From: Chara braunii
Lineage: Eukaryota > Streptophyta > Charophyceae > Charales > Characeae
Assembly (NCBI GenBank): GCA_003427395.1
Contig: BFEA01000179.1
Location: forward strand, 2,111,444-2,175,443
DNA: 64,000 nt
Reading direction: 5' to 3'
Positions 10,948-22,873 of the stretch are shown piece after piece. The notes below the pieces were generated by a model, which was not told the DNA's origin, searched no databases, and saw only the letters and a list, made by a program, of their open reading frames with translations. The position numbers were made by a program, and so were the translations under genes. Each line of letters begins with the position of its first letter. The stretch's first letter is position 1.

Positions 10948-13020
10948 AATGAATGACTTCAGGTGGTCTTGAAGCATCACTTTCACTGCTCAAGAAATAG
11001 AAAACAGACAAGCAAAAAAACAGGTCCGGTACCCAAGCCTGTCCTCCTCCGCCCGTACTTCCCTCTTATGCCTCCCTGCCCATACGCCCTCTCATCCCTT
11101 CCCCCAACGCAAACCCACCGAAAGGAAAAGTTTGAAGGTATGGTGCCTCAGTGAGCAGTCGATGTGCACTCCCGATCACCCGAATTGGAGGCATCTTCAT
11201 GCTCAGAAGTATTTGCTTTCTGTCGAATAAAGGGGACACCAAGCACAAATTGGGTTGCTGATTGACGGTTGAGAACTAGGGCCTACTCATGCCTGGCAGT
11301 CTCTTAATACATCTTAGCTGAATTGCTGTCAGTTGATGTACTCTTAGCGCGAGGATGTCCTTAGCCTGATCCCTTCCGATGTCATTGGTGGCTGCTCATC
11401 CAACACATTAGTGGAAGGTGCTGCTTTTGGCGAGCCTCTTTTCAATCCAGCCATACTCCCAATGTTTTCTTTCTTAAATCAATCTTTGTAGGGGAAATTG
11501 CAGAAATACCGTTTTGGAGAAGAGTAGCATACCACATATACCCATACATCCTTGTATCACGACAAATACACCTGGAAATTTGCTGGAATATCATTTTCGG
11601 AAAGTTTCGACCTAGATTTACTGGGTGGTACCTTTTTTTTGTGAAAGAGGCCCCATCCGCCTAACTGAGGGAAGCTCTCCAAGGCCGATGGGTACTCTGT
11701 TGCAAAAGGAGGAGGTAACCCCGGTATATTTCTTGCCAGAGAAGGCACCTGGCGGTAAATTTTCATAGAAACTTTCTAAAAACGTATTTCGCAAGTTTGC
11801 CGGAAGATTTGTCCCAATACATGGGCGGATCGTTATATTTGCTATGACACTTCTCCGAATCCTATTTCTGCAATTTCCCCATTTTTGTATCTGCAGCCAT
11901 GGTCTGAACGTGTAGATGGTACTCACTGGGCTTCAGAAGAAGCCACTGTGGGCTAGAACATATGATCATTACTGTTGAATAGCGCCAAGGTCATCTGAGG
12001 GAACAAATTAAAAGATGATCATTGACCTGAATGTTGTTCTTCTATCTTATGCATCTCTGTTTGTACATTTGGTCTCAGGTAACTCAAATAATGCATTTGT
12101 GGAAGGAGTGAGTTGAATGTGGTCATAATCTTCTCCTTTGAAACAGGTTGTAGAATTGTTGGCTTCATGTTTGTCCGGTACAGACTGTAGTAAAGGTCGT
12201 GCAAACAACTTATGGGACAATTGCCTGATAGAGTATCTTCCTGTTTTCCTGTCCACAGATTCAGCAACTTTGTGCCAGTCTTGTCTGAAGTGCAGAAGGT
12301 TGGTCTGTGCTCAATGTGCCATTGTAAAGAGAAGGTCGTTACAAAGGCTTAGACTAATGGGTGACTGATTGACCATACCAATCTAGAGCAGAAGGGGCCT
12401 TACATTTGTGCAAGATCTGTTTGAACATATTCCCCTCTAAAAAGATTAATTAAACAACAGAGCAGAACTTCTTACCATTCCCTGGGGCTATTCTCCTTTA
12501 GCAAAGGTGGGAATGGAGCTGAAGGTGGATAAGAGGACAAGATCAGTGGCCCTGGGAGTGGTCGGCAATTCGTTGTGGGCACTGACCTGCAGTGCACTCA
12601 CGCTTCTTTAAACGCTAGTACATGATCTCAGCCTACTGCACCACAATAGCTGGGGGCAGCAGGCAAAAACAAAACAAAAAAAACGCTGCCAGCAGTTCAG
12701 CAAAGCTTGCCTGGTGCTTTGAACGTAATCTGTTCTTGCGGGGAAGAGAGCAAGATGCATGCCCGGGAGTGCACTCTGGGTGCAAAGATCACCAATATAA
12801 GGAAGAGATGCATTTTGACACAGCGGGGAACTCAAATCAGATAGGGCTCACTGATGATGCAGCAGAAATGACAGTGTAACTCAGATGCAAGATCACACTC
12901 CCTGGGAAGGGTCCAAACATGAAGGACAGCTCCCGCTGTGATCATACACAGATGAAGTGTGAGGAGGGAGATAGAGGAATCGCGTATGAAGTAAATGAAG
13001 AAGAACACGACCAAAATACA
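10948..13020. other. Unannotated interval
   Basis: Mixed-composition sequence without a recognisable gene. Short A/C-rich reading frames here have no family signature. Confidence 0.4.
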
Positions 13021-13039
13021 TGTGCAGTGACCCGCTTCA

Positions 13040-13400
13040 TATGCCTTGTTGAATGCCTAAGGGCCTTGCCAGGCCACAACCCGGCCTCAGGCTGAAGGGG
13101 CAAAAGACCCCTCCGAAGTGGTGCCAAGGCCTGAGCGCCTGACAGTTGACTTCAGTCAACTGCCTGAGGCCCAACTGTCAAAGTCAATATGGACCGAGCC
13201 CAGGCCGCCGGTCAGACACACACTTGTTTGTATGCAGGTACCAAGACAGCATTCGGACCAAGTGGAAGTCTGCATGCGATCCAGGCCCTCGGCTGTGAGT
13301 CAATCTGAGCCACCGTGAGTGGGAGACCTGAGGCAGGTCAACTCGGCACATCGCTACATAAGACCTTGTCTCAAGGGAGTCGACATTCAGTCTTGCTATG
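13040..13400 (+). promoter_or_regulatory. Hairpin cluster followed by a TATA-like site
   Basis: Stem-loops follow each other: GGCCT/AGGCC near 13055, GGGG/CCCC near 13098-13112, and a strong CAGTTGACT/AGTCAACTG hairpin at 13143-13162 nested inside CCTGA/TCAGG arms. A TATA-like CTACATAAG sits near 13353, followed by a pyrimidine-purine candidate start (TCAGTC). This architecture resembles the two larger hairpin/TATA modules at 39.2-40.1 and 47.4-48.7 kb. I infer an LTR-type or other TE promoter. Confidence 0.35.
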
Positions 13401-13404
13401 CTGC

Positions 13405-13484
13405 CTTGACGTTGGCTTGACGCTAGCTGGACGCTGGCTTAACGTTGGCTGGACGCTGGCATGACGCTAGCTGTACGCTGGAAC
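13405..13484 (+). repeat. Minisatellite, about 11-bp unit TGACGCTGGCT
   Basis: About seven imperfect head-to-tail copies of (T/G)GACG(C/T)TGGCT, visible directly, just downstream of the TATA-like site. Confidence 0.75.
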
Positions 13485-14033
13485 TGTGGACGGCGACGCG
13501 AGACTGCTGCTTGCTCGCTGGCGCCTTTCTGCGTTGGCACCAGGACGTGACAAGGAGGGAGATCGGGATCTGTGGATGATTGAGAGGGAACAGGATACAT
13601 ACCTGCGGGTGATGTCGATACTGTGCGGTGCTTATTGTCTCCAACGTTTTCACGAGAGAACTGTGCCACGTTGCACTTCGATGTGATCAGGCTCTGTCAG
13701 GCTCATTACTGGACACTGTTTTGCTGACATGGAGGAGAAGGGAAGCCCGGAAAAGGAGTGGGAACTGTTGGGCTACTCTCTTTGTGGTCATTGATGGTTA
13801 CTATCTCTTCCACCTTCCAATGTGTCTATTCCCCCTCCACTCTCTTCGTCTACTGGAAAAGAGACATTGTATCAAAGATGACATTCATGATTATTGAAGA
13901 CACTGTTCAGAGTTGCGTTACTTCGTATGTCGACATCTGGCGAGTATCTTACAGATTGGGTTCATTACACATAGCAGCACAAAATAATAATAGTGCGAGG
14001 CCTCACAAGCTCAGCTAGTCAGAAACGGCCCTC

Positions 14034-14092
14034 CCCACCCTAAGGGGAGGTGTGCGTGGCAAAAACTGAAGTTGGCCCTAGGAAAAGGCCAA
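14034..14092. repeat. Two adjacent short stem-loops
   Basis: CCTCCCC/GGGGAGG at about 14034-14050 and TTGGCC/GGCCAA at 14072-14092, the second overlapped by CCCTA/TAGGG. Confidence 0.5.
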
Positions 14093-14419
14093 TGTTAGGG
14101 AAGAGAAAAAAAAAGGGTCAATGTAAGTAGGAGGGAACCCTGGGTACGGTAGGCCCAGCTCACGAATTAGTCAACCGTATTTGCCGTCTGCAGTCTACAT
14201 TTTGTATATGGACTAGCCTGACCTTGAGAGAGTAGGCGCACTCGAGCTAGAGGTTCCTTCCAACCGAGAACGTGGCAGCTTCCACTTTGGTTCAACTTGC
14301 GCCTTTTCTTCGATGCACCTGACGACAAATGCGGTCAGGTACATTTAAAATAAAAGTCGGAACAAGCGTACAGGGTGCACGCGAAAACTAGTACGGGCGA
14401 AGAGAGCGAGAGGGCGAGC

Positions 14420-14434
14420 AGCGTGCCTGCGAGC

Positions 14435-14497
<63 letters not shown>

Positions 14498-14503
14498 CAC
14501 GCT
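14420..14503. repeat. (GA)n microsatellite enclosed by a 9-bp inverted repeat
   Basis: A (GA)n tract of about 60 bp lies between AGCGTGCCT (14420-14428) and its exact reverse complement AGGCACGCT (14495-14503). Confidence 0.9.
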
Positions 14504-14654
14504 CGCTCCAATAGTTTTTCTCGCTTATTGAAGTATCTGACTGCAATTGTTGTGAGATTCCATTTATGATCGAGCTCGTTCTTGTTCGTGTTCTGCAACT
14601 GTATCCAGGGGAACAAAAGGTCAGTTAAGAGCAAGTGTGAACGAGCACACCAAG

Positions 14655-14760
14655 CGAGAGCGAGCGAGGAGGAGGTAGAGCGGGCTAGCGTGCGAGCGAG
14701 GAGGAGGTAGAGCGGGCTAGCGAGCGAGCGAGGAGGTAGAGCGGGCTACCGAGTGAGCGA
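14655..14760 (+). repeat. Tandem repeat of GAGCGAGGAGG/GTAGAGCGGGCTA
   Basis: Three head-to-tail copies, each about 35-40 bp, with small indels. Confidence 0.75.
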
Positions 14761-15529
14761 GTGCGCACGTGCACGAGAGAGAGAGCATACTCAGACTAGC
14801 ACCTTCCTATCGGAATGCAGCTGACAATAGTCACGGTGAGATAAAGTTCACAAGTTTTTACTTTTAATGTCTCTAACCACGAACGCAGACATGTGCACTT
14901 GAGATAGAGCTTGTGGGAGTGCATGCGGGGGAAAGGATGGGTGTAGCAGTCCACACACGGAGCAAAACAGTGATATAGAAAGAGAGAGAGAATGCTCGCG
15001 TTGCCGCTTTCGTTCCTTTTTTTTAATGTGTTTTGCCTAGAACGCGATCAGGTTGAGCTGTTGTGAATGCACCTGGTTTTGGCTGAGGCGCAATTACGGT
15101 CAATGCATTCAGGCTCGGTCATAAATGTGGTAAAATGCACTTAAGATAGTAGTGCTAACACACGCTAGCTCGGGTAACATAACGACACACGACATTTCCG
15201 AATGCACGGGGGATGAACAGACTCAGAGAGCAGGGACGTTGGAGCCATAGCGTACGTGAGTGGGATGGCGGCCATCAGTGGAAATAGCACACTGGATGCG
15301 GGAGGGAGCAAAGTATGTGAACGCACAGCAGGAGGCTGGAGGAGCACGTACGAAGGAAAATGAGTATGGGGAGAAACATTGGAATCTGGATAATCGCATA
15401 TATATTATCACAAAAGGTGACTCCGGGCCCCGATCAAACAACTATTGACGGTACCTCGTTTGAAAAGCTTTTAAAGGAAAACGGAAGGGGGTGCGCACAA
15501 CGGACAAATGTACGGGGATCGACCGACTT

Positions 15530-15646
15530 GGAGTGAGAACGGAGCGGACCAGCAGGCAGCGAGCGACAAGATCCAGGCTAGCTAACAGGAGTGAGAACGG
15601 AGTGGACCAGCAGGCAGGGAGCGACAAGATCCAGGCTAACTAACGA
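15530..15646 (+). repeat. 58-bp tandem duplication
   Basis: Two copies of a unit beginning GGAGTGAGAACGGAG and ending ATCCAGGCTA(G/A)CTAAC start at 15530 and 15588, with only a few differences. Confidence 0.85.
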
Positions 15647-15649
15647 GCG

Positions 15650-17930
15650 TAGAGGGAAGTCCTCACGAAAGTGCATGCAGGGCCACAAGCAGGAGAAAGA
15701 GAGAAAGGGAGAGGTGGAGAGACACGTATGACTTCAAATCATTGGAACCAGCATTCACAAATTTACTTTGTTGCGTATCTGAGATATTTTTCGGCTTTCT
15801 ACGGTTGCTTGTGAACATTTTGCAGTACTCCATGTGATTGAATCTTGCATGCGTTCTTTTTGTGGATTGTCTTTTAGGATCAACCCATCGGCGTGCGAGA
15901 CACCTTAAGTGTGGAACAAGCTCAGGTCCTCGTCTGTGCACGTCATCGCTGATCCAGGGTACACTATCATTTTCTGTCTTTTTATGAGACTCTTGGTGGA
16001 ACTATCCAGAGTTCCCGCTTATCTGAGGGAAGTACTTGGGGTTTTCTAGTGACCAGCGTTGGGAAAGGGGACATGGCGATGACTGACTGGAAGGGTAAGC
16101 ATGGCCGAGGTGACAGTTGGACTAATAACTACTAATAAGGCTGCTACAAGGCGAGAAACGTTGTGTGCAAAAAACCGTTGAAAGGTTGTATATCAGTGGC
16201 GGTTGCTCGGTAGGGGAGTGATTGAGGGTGGATGGCGTATGACAGGCGATGTACCAGGAGTTCTACAAGATCTCGCTAGAGATGGAGGTTTTTCATTGAG
16301 ATCTAGCCTATGAAGTGGGAAATATATTGCACACGCTAGTCTATACTAAACCAAATGTGCACGACAAAACATTCTGCCACATCATGCAGTGGGAAATGTC
16401 TGTAGGTCCAACCTCTATAGCTGATGTAAAGACTTTGTACAAGACGTTATAAATAAAAGAGGGAATAGGGGTAGGAAGCGTGCGAGATAATCAATAGGAG
16501 TTAACACAGGCTTGTTATGAGATATAAACGAGAAAAGTGAAGAAAAATGGGTAGAAAAGATAATTAACATGGGCATATAGAACAGATTGCACTGGAGACA
16601 GGAAAAAGTTTGACGCCCCGACTATCGCAATGTGAATTCGGGAGTGAGAATAGAAGCTGGAGGGAAACGTTTGGTGCCCTCACTGACATACGGTTCATGA
16701 TGAACTTCATTTTCGGGAGTTCCGCACTAGAAAGATTTTGCGATCGATGTACGAGCAAGCAAGTCACGAACCGTTTTGGGGAAGTAGGGCACACAAATTG
16801 CTAGAAATAATCGATAATGATTCGATATCGTTATGACCAATGAACTGCTCTAACCCTTAAATGCAGTATAGGCATATTATTCTGCAGGAGATAGACATAG
16901 GGAAAGTTATTTGGCAAGAAAATTGTTTGAGGAGCCTGCAAAATGAGGAAGACGACAAACTGAGAAAAGATGTGTACAGCAGGATGATCTTTTATTTGCA
17001 GGTACCCGAGGATGGTTGCACTACCATGCTCGCATCGAGAGATATATGTAACGACCCGACGAGGGCCCGTTATGGGAGACCCAAACCGCGTACAGCTAAA
17101 GTACACTCCTATCAATCGTTCAGATTATGATGATCCGAAAAAATGAGCAGGCGATGCGAGAAAGGGAAAGCATGGAAACATATTGGGAGAGACAGTCTTA
17201 GGAGTATTCTCTCTCTCTCGCTCGCTCGCTCTCTTTCTCTTACTAAGTTATGCTTGTGCTCCATATCCTTGCCCCGAGCTCGTACCTGTCTGCATTGGTA
17301 GTTGGGTGCGCTCGAGGACGACGACGAACTCGAGAGTGACGAGCCGAGTGCAAAGCACACTGCAGGTACGATCCCTCTCCGTCGTGCGCTTCCCTTTCGT
17401 GCTCTTGTCGGCGTGAGAGTCGTCGTGCTCCGTCTATCGTGCTCATTCCTATACTCCTCTCTTCTTCCGTGCGTCTCTCCTACCGTGCTCCTCCCGTCTT
17501 CTTCATGCACTTTTCCCATATATGTTGTCGTCCTCCCTCTCTAATACGCTCCTTCTCATCCTCCCCCTCGTGAGTTGTTTTCTCCTCTTGTCCAGTCTTC
17601 GCACAAATGGTTAACAGGTACCCTCACTTTTCATCATGTTTTTTTTTTGTTTTTTTTTTTTGGCCTGTTTTGTTTTTGGTCAAGGTTTGTATGTGCCAAG
17701 TTTGGTGTTTGTTGGGTTCCTGGAGATGGTTGTTTTGGGCAGTGGTGAAATTGTGAAAATCGACAAATTGAAATGTTGGTAAAATTTCATGGAAGTGCAC
17801 TTTTGGCTTGCTGTTTTATATGTTTTCTATTTTTTTTCTTGTTTTTTTTTTAACAATATGTTAGTAAGAAGTGCACTCTACAGATTGGTGCAAAGTATGG
17901 TTAAAATGGCCCTTTGGTTTTCTTATAAAG
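15650..17930. other. Unannotated interval with CT-rich and T-rich tracts
   Basis: No gene recognised. A possible LTR-like start TGTAACGACCCG lies at about 17047, and T runs occur near 17640-17660 and 17830-17850. The short reading frames look compositional. Confidence 0.4.
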
Positions 17931-18533
17931 GAGGGTGAAAATTGGGGGGTCGGTTAACCTTCTCTGGGTCGGGGTCCGACCAGGTGCTACCCGCGGGCTC
18001 CGACCTGTTGATCGCCCCGTTCAGGTGCTAGACCCGACCAGCCAGCGGATCCATTCCTCCCACCTCCTACTCTCTCTCACTAGCCACACTCTCCTGCTGG
18101 CGTGTGCACCCGCGCCTCAAGACTCGAAGAGGCAGTTATCAAGAATTGCCTCCCCGTGCGCCCATTCTAGTGCATTGCTACGGTCTCTTCTCCTTCTCTT
18201 CCCCTTCTTCTTCCTTCCTGTATCTACCGACCTTCTCTGACTTTTTACATATTTCCTAAACTGTGTTGTTTTTGCTATCAGATCGTTGGATCATGGATAT
18301 GGATGCCTCCACGCCCTTGCTCTTTGTTTTTCCCCTGTATAAGGGGCTAGTTCCACTAACCTGGACTTGAGAACATCTCAAGGGCGGTGTCGTTCTGTTA
18401 CGCATTGGGATTCAGTAATCACGATTGGTAAGGGATTAACATTTCCGCCATAATAAATTTCGGCTATGAAAGGGAAAGGCGGTTCTATGGCACCCAGGCA
18501 AAGTGGGCAATTTCATTCAGAATTGGGGCAATT

Positions 18534-18562
18534 TTCGAGTCACCTTCGAGCGGTGACTCGAA
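18534..18562. repeat. 11-bp perfect stem-loop
   Basis: TTCGAGTCACC at 18534-18544 pairs exactly with GGTGACTCGAA at 18552-18562 around a 7-nt loop; A/T flanks extend the stem. Confidence 0.8.
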
Positions 18563-18647
18563 TTTCCTTAAAAAGGGCGCCAACGCCTTCCCTGCGATGT
18601 TTTTTGTTTGTTTTTTCTCCTAACTATATTTGTCTGGGCTAATAACA

Positions 18648-18838
18648 GACCTACGCCGTTCCACCATGTGAAGAAGCAGGAGCCGCATATATTCCCGTTC
18701 GTTTTTTCAAGGCGAACTGTAGGGTGTAGTGGAACGGGAATGAAGTTTTGTATTTTTAATTACGTTCAGGTTCAAGGGTACGTGCAGGGTTCCTTTGAGA
18801 TTTTTTTCCAAATGAGGGTAGTGGAACGGGGCCCTAAG
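18648..18838. mobile_element. Possible MITE with GTTCCAC-type terminal repeats
   Basis: The left end has ACGCCGTTCCACCA. The right end, reversed, has GGGCCCCGTTCCACTACCC, and a second internal copy of GTAGTGGAACGGG lies near 18737. The ends are imperfect inverted repeats around about 190 bp of non-coding sequence. I could not define a target-site duplication. Confidence 0.35.
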
Positions 18839-19369
18839 CCTACTTATTCTAATTAGTTTACTGATATAAATAATATCCTATAAACTTGGTATAAAGAATT
18901 AATAATTTTAGAATTACACAATAAAATATGATATAGTAGATATACGATAGAAAATTATAAATAAATAGAATCTATAATAATTTTATCATCCAATAATAAA
19001 TAAAATAGGAGTCGTGGTAGGTAGGTAGTGAAGGTGAATTGACCGATGGTTTCGTTAAAAGTGAAATTCTTTTCTTGTTCGTTTTTTTTGTAAGTGCAAA
19101 ATGAGACACAAAATAAGGGGACGAGAAGAAACTGTAAAAATTCACTGCAATGAAAAGTTGGAGAAATACATCCTTTATGAAATCAAAGTTTTGAAGCAGC
19201 TGATAAACATATTGTTCATGGCAAACTACCTAACCTAGTTTATCACTATCTAGTAACCTCACTACTCGTACTTGACCATTCACAAAATATCGAATGCTAT
19301 TCTGAGCCGCATGTCTCGAATTTTATCTTGAGAAAAATTGAAGGGTGGAAAGTGGTCGTTCACAAGCAA

Positions 19370-20930
19370 TTATGTAAAACCTAACATAAATACACCATAG
19401 GTACACATGTCCGCTTGAGCAGGCACTCCTTCAACTGATGCATCAAAAGATATCGTAGGTTCCTCCACGTGATACCTTTCATGGAGATGTTGATGACGAA
19501 ACTTCATTTTGAAGAAGATCGTCAATGTTTCGAGCGATGTGATGTGGCCAGTGTCGGGATAAGAGTCTACAAGTCGGATTTCAAACATGTAAGTTGATAC
19601 TAACACAATTCAAAGCCCAATGCTTTCCAAAGTTAAGAGGGATAAGTATCATGCTGAAATCGAACTATTTACATTCCTAACCCACTTCGTCCTCTTAGAG
19701 TACTCAAATTAGAAAGATGAATAAAAAATATATACAGTTGGATTGTTATTGGGACAATCATCCGTAATCTCCTCTTTAAATTTAAAACTTCGTCTTCTAT
19801 GATTGTTGTTAAATTAACAACTTCGACGTTCAATCATTTTTCATCCTCAAGGACTGTCATCATCTTTTCTTTTGCTGTCTTCCAATCACCCTTGTAAACG
19901 ACAATTCCGTATCATTCGCTGTCTTCACTTTCGCGCACAATGCTTTCAACATATTGCGCTTGCTCCTCAGCAAGCCTTATCGTTGCTAACGGGATCCGTA
20001 AAGACTGCTTAGGCACTACATATAAACATACAAAAAAGCAACGACGGTGTGTCTAAGACTTCCAAGTTACAGGTGCCTATTAATATATTGTCATATGAAG
20101 TATGAAGCGAAAATTACTTCATGTTGTTGCTTGGTTGTTGACTTCGTTGTTGTTGTTGCTTCCTATAATAGACAAAGTACACCCTTCACGATGCAATTTC
20201 TTCGCTTTTTTGGGATCTATTCCCAAAGCTTGAAACATCCTTAGGGCGGTTGGCTTCACAACCAGGATAGTTACGGGTGAGGGGAGTCGTGTTTTTCTTT
20301 TCGGTAACAATGGTAACCTAGACAAAGCTTGCAATCCTTGACGAATAATATTTTTGTCACTATTCCTTTGTGAATGTCTGAAAGACGCTTTCCATAGTTA
20401 TGTACGCAAGCCTATACGTTAAGCAATATAGAGACCACAACCATGACGAACAGTAATAAAGTATTATGGGTAGACATTTTTTTTAATTTCCTATTAGGAA
20501 TGTTAACCATAATTGTACGACTTTTGTACAATAAACTGACATAGGCAATGCCAATAAACATACAACCTGTCTAATAAACCCTGACAAACAAGAGGTTATA
20601 TGGTGTTCTGTACATGTTACTAACGTAAGTATTCCGCAAGGAAAGCAATGACTCACCTCGACGACTAATTGACACTTTTTGTAGACCTTTGCCTTCTATG
20701 ACAAGGGGTGATAGGGGACTCTTTGATGCCTATAACGGTTTGGTCAGGCGTTATTAGTTGTTGTGTTGGAGTTAGAGTTGTATTCTCTTGTTCCGGGGCA
20801 ATTAGTACCATATGTCGTCCGTCCTCTTCGATGTTCTGCGCTTGGAGTGTTTCTTCTCCATCGACGGTCCCATCAGCTATTGTTGCCCTTAGATAAGAAA
20901 CATGCTCCTCTTGGGCCTATATTCCTGCAG
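19370..20930 (-). pseudogene. Decayed transposon gene with ULP1/C48 protease-like C-terminus
   Basis: Several minus-strand open stretches look like remains of one protein. About 20930-20666 is an acidic/Gln/Thr-rich segment ending CHRRQRSTKSVN. 20334-20119 includes FQALGIDPKKAKKLHREG. 20010-19745 is a charged stretch with two TGA stops (VESIVRESEDSE, then KGDWKTAKEKMMTVLEDE). 19606-19370 includes LVDSYPD and ends QADMCTYGVFMLGF. The last segment resembles the C-terminus of ULP1 (C48) SUMO-protease domains carried by plant DNA transposons, with the Asp of the D-S motif and the Gln of Q-x(5)-C-G-V-F. The residue expected to be the catalytic Cys appears as Tyr, one transition away. Frames differ and stops occur, so it is dead. 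An unrelated family is possible. Confidence 0.45.
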
Positions 20931-20984
20931 GCGTAGGACTTCGCAACTCAATAGGAGTCTCCAACTCCCCTCTCAGCGTTATTG

Positions 20985-21830
20985 GCACCAATACCCTTAC
21001 AAGGGTATTTGTGCGTATTTTTGCGTTTCACAAGAGACGCACCTTTGATGATACTTGAGAGAACAACACATCTTTGCGCAGCCCGCAATGGACTTTCAAA
21101 AGTCAGGAAAGGTGAGCATACATATGGTTAGATCAGAGAGTGTGGGGGCGTGCACTTTGAGGCGCGTATTGTTAAATCAGGTGTCCGACGGTTCTGCGAA
21201 ACGACGTGTGATCGGTGATCTCGCACAACAATGCGAGTTAGAGACGGTGATTAAAAATTTGATTAGTATGGTTACTCACACTGCATGCGCATATGCAAAG
21301 GCCGATATTGTCATGGTCGATGTTAAGGTTGACTATTGGCCCCGCAACTCTAGATAATCATTACGGCGCTTGAGTTGTGTGCATATAGTTCGCTGGGTCC
21401 TTTGTTTGGTGGTGGGAGCCACTACGACTTTGATAGGGCGTGCGTAGACGGGTTACAACACAAGAGAGGGTCGAAGTTTTCAGTTGAAGGAGTAGTAGAG
21501 GCGTGGTCTTGGAGAAGTGAGCATTTTGTGTAAGCTAAAATTAACAGCGGTGTGGTTTGTTGCATGGTAAGTGGTGTGCCCAGAGGGAGTGGACATAGAC
21601 CGTAACTTTCGAGCAATAGGTACGTAAGCTTGGACGCCGTGCGTTCGGCTGATAGGCCAAGACGTGGCCTTGGTGCATTTTCGCAGGCCCAAGCATGGTG
21701 CAAAAAAAACAATTATATGGAATTTTGCGCGTGCCAAGCTTAGATTTGGGCCTAGCCCTATAGGTTATGACCTTGGACTTTCAACTTTTAGATACAGGGA
21801 TCGAGACCAACGGTCGACAAAGTAGGAGTA
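20985..21830 (+). mobile_element. Hairpin-plus-tRNA-like dispersed element, diverged copy 1
   Basis: It begins at the ATACCCTTACAAGGGTAT hairpin and contains GAGAGTGTGGGGGCGTGCA...GGCGCG (near 21139), a block shared with copies at 29.68, 40.61, 41.85 and 45.47 kb. It ends with a tRNA-like A box (TAGCCCTATAGG, 21753) and B box (GGGATCGAGACC, 21797). It is the most diverged copy, and the middle is longer than in the others. Confidence 0.5.
20991..21008. repeat. ATACCCTT-AC-AAGGGTAT hairpin, copy 1
   Basis: Perfect 8-bp stem with a 2-nt loop. It is the first of six occurrences of this hairpin in the window (others at 28562, 29549, 40449, 41726 and 45312). Confidence 0.85.
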
Positions 21831-22339
21831 GTGTGGATTGGAGAAAGTTTAATTTTTGACTAGCTCAACTGCACGCGCAAAATGCGCATGCGTAAAAAAC
21901 GATATTGTCACGACCAATGTCAAAGTTAACTACCAGTGTCGCTGTTAAAAGTGACTACCGCTGATTTATTTTAGGTGGCGGTGGAGTTATATAGCATGGA
22001 AGCCATTGCATTTTGAGTTATCGGTGGAGACCCCTTGTGGCCTCGGCAGGCGCATAGGTGGAGTTTGATAGAGGTAAAGGTCGAGGTTTTGCACCACGAA
22101 GATGATAAAGGCGAGGGTTTGGAAGAATGACTACCTTACGGAAGTAAAAGTTCGCAGACGCAGTAAAGAATGGGCACGACTTAGGTGAGCTGAGCACTAA
22201 ACCCCCCATGCGGTGGGTGCGAGGGTTTGGTGGCCGTGGGTGCAGCAAACAAGCCAAGGTGTGGCGTTGGCGCGGTTCGGAAGGCCAAGGTCCGCCCTTG
22301 GAGGATTCGAGGAAGCCCAGATGCATGGCAGGTGCTCTT

Positions 22340-22560
22340 TAAAAGGGAATCCATACCTACTAGGCTTAGACTTGGGCCTGATTGTTACGACGTCGGACTT
22401 CTATGCAACAGATTCGGGGATCGAGATCAGTAAGTGACATGGGAGCAGCAGAGTGCGATGGAGGGAACAAAGGGGTTGAGGGGCCTGCGGGGTTATCCTC
22501 AATTTTTACTAATCGGTCCCGATCGCGGGTGCGGTTGGTGGGACTGAAGGAGTCCCAGTG
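22340..22560 (+). mobile_element. tRNA-derived retroposon fragment (SINE-like)
   Basis: tRNA-like sequence: GGGCCTGATTGTTACGACG and GTCGGACTT (D-arm/anticodon region), then B box GGGGATCGAGATC at 22416-22428. It is followed by GAGGGGCCTGCGGGGTTATCC, a tail shared with the elements at 40.96 and 45.84 kb. No hairpin head is seen here. Confidence 0.5.
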
Positions 22561-22667
22561 GGCTCCTTCCCCTCCTCTGTCTCCTTTCCCTCCCTTTCTC
22601 GTTTTATTTTTGTTTATTTTATTTTATTTTATTTTTGACTTTATTTTAATTATGTTCTTGGGGCCCG

Positions 22668-22873
22668 GTCCCGATACTGGTACCAATGGGCCCAACTCAG
22701 TTGGTACACCTCTGATTTGTTCAAATACAGACCTGAGTTCGAACTCCACTGGATGCAGAAGAGTGAAATACTACAGTTCTGAATGGCCTGGGTGTGGAAG
22801 GTCCGATGGTGGTATCTCGAGGCCGTGGCCACCGCCTGGTCCTTCGGGACATCCGTTAAAATTGGAACGATAT
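22668..22873 (+). mobile_element. tRNA-derived retroposon fused to the 5' part of U6 snRNA
   Basis: A tRNA-like module has A box AACTCAGTTGGTAC (about 22692) and B box GAGTTCGAACTCC (about 22736), with spacing typical of pol III internal promoters. About 100 nt downstream the sequence becomes U6-like (22839-22873). I infer a SINE or tRNA pseudogene joined to U6. Confidence 0.55.
22839..22873 (+). ncRNA. U6 snRNA 5' segment (truncated pseudogene)
   Basis: TTCGGGACATCCG followed by TTAAAATTGGAACGATA matches the first ~36 nt of plant U6 (5' stem-loop, then the segment before the ACAGAGA box) with two 1-nt gaps and one substitution by eye. It stops exactly after GATA. The missing continuation (GATACAG...ATGG) is found 6.6 kb away at 29503. 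It is too incomplete to be functional. Confidence 0.8.

Noticed and set aside
17112-17519. Minus frame of 135 codons
   Set aside because: Arg/Ser/Glu-rich translation of CT-rich sequence; no homology recognised.
22839-22873. Functional U6 gene
   Set aside because: Only the first third is present and no upstream sequence element or TATA box at U6-type spacing is seen.
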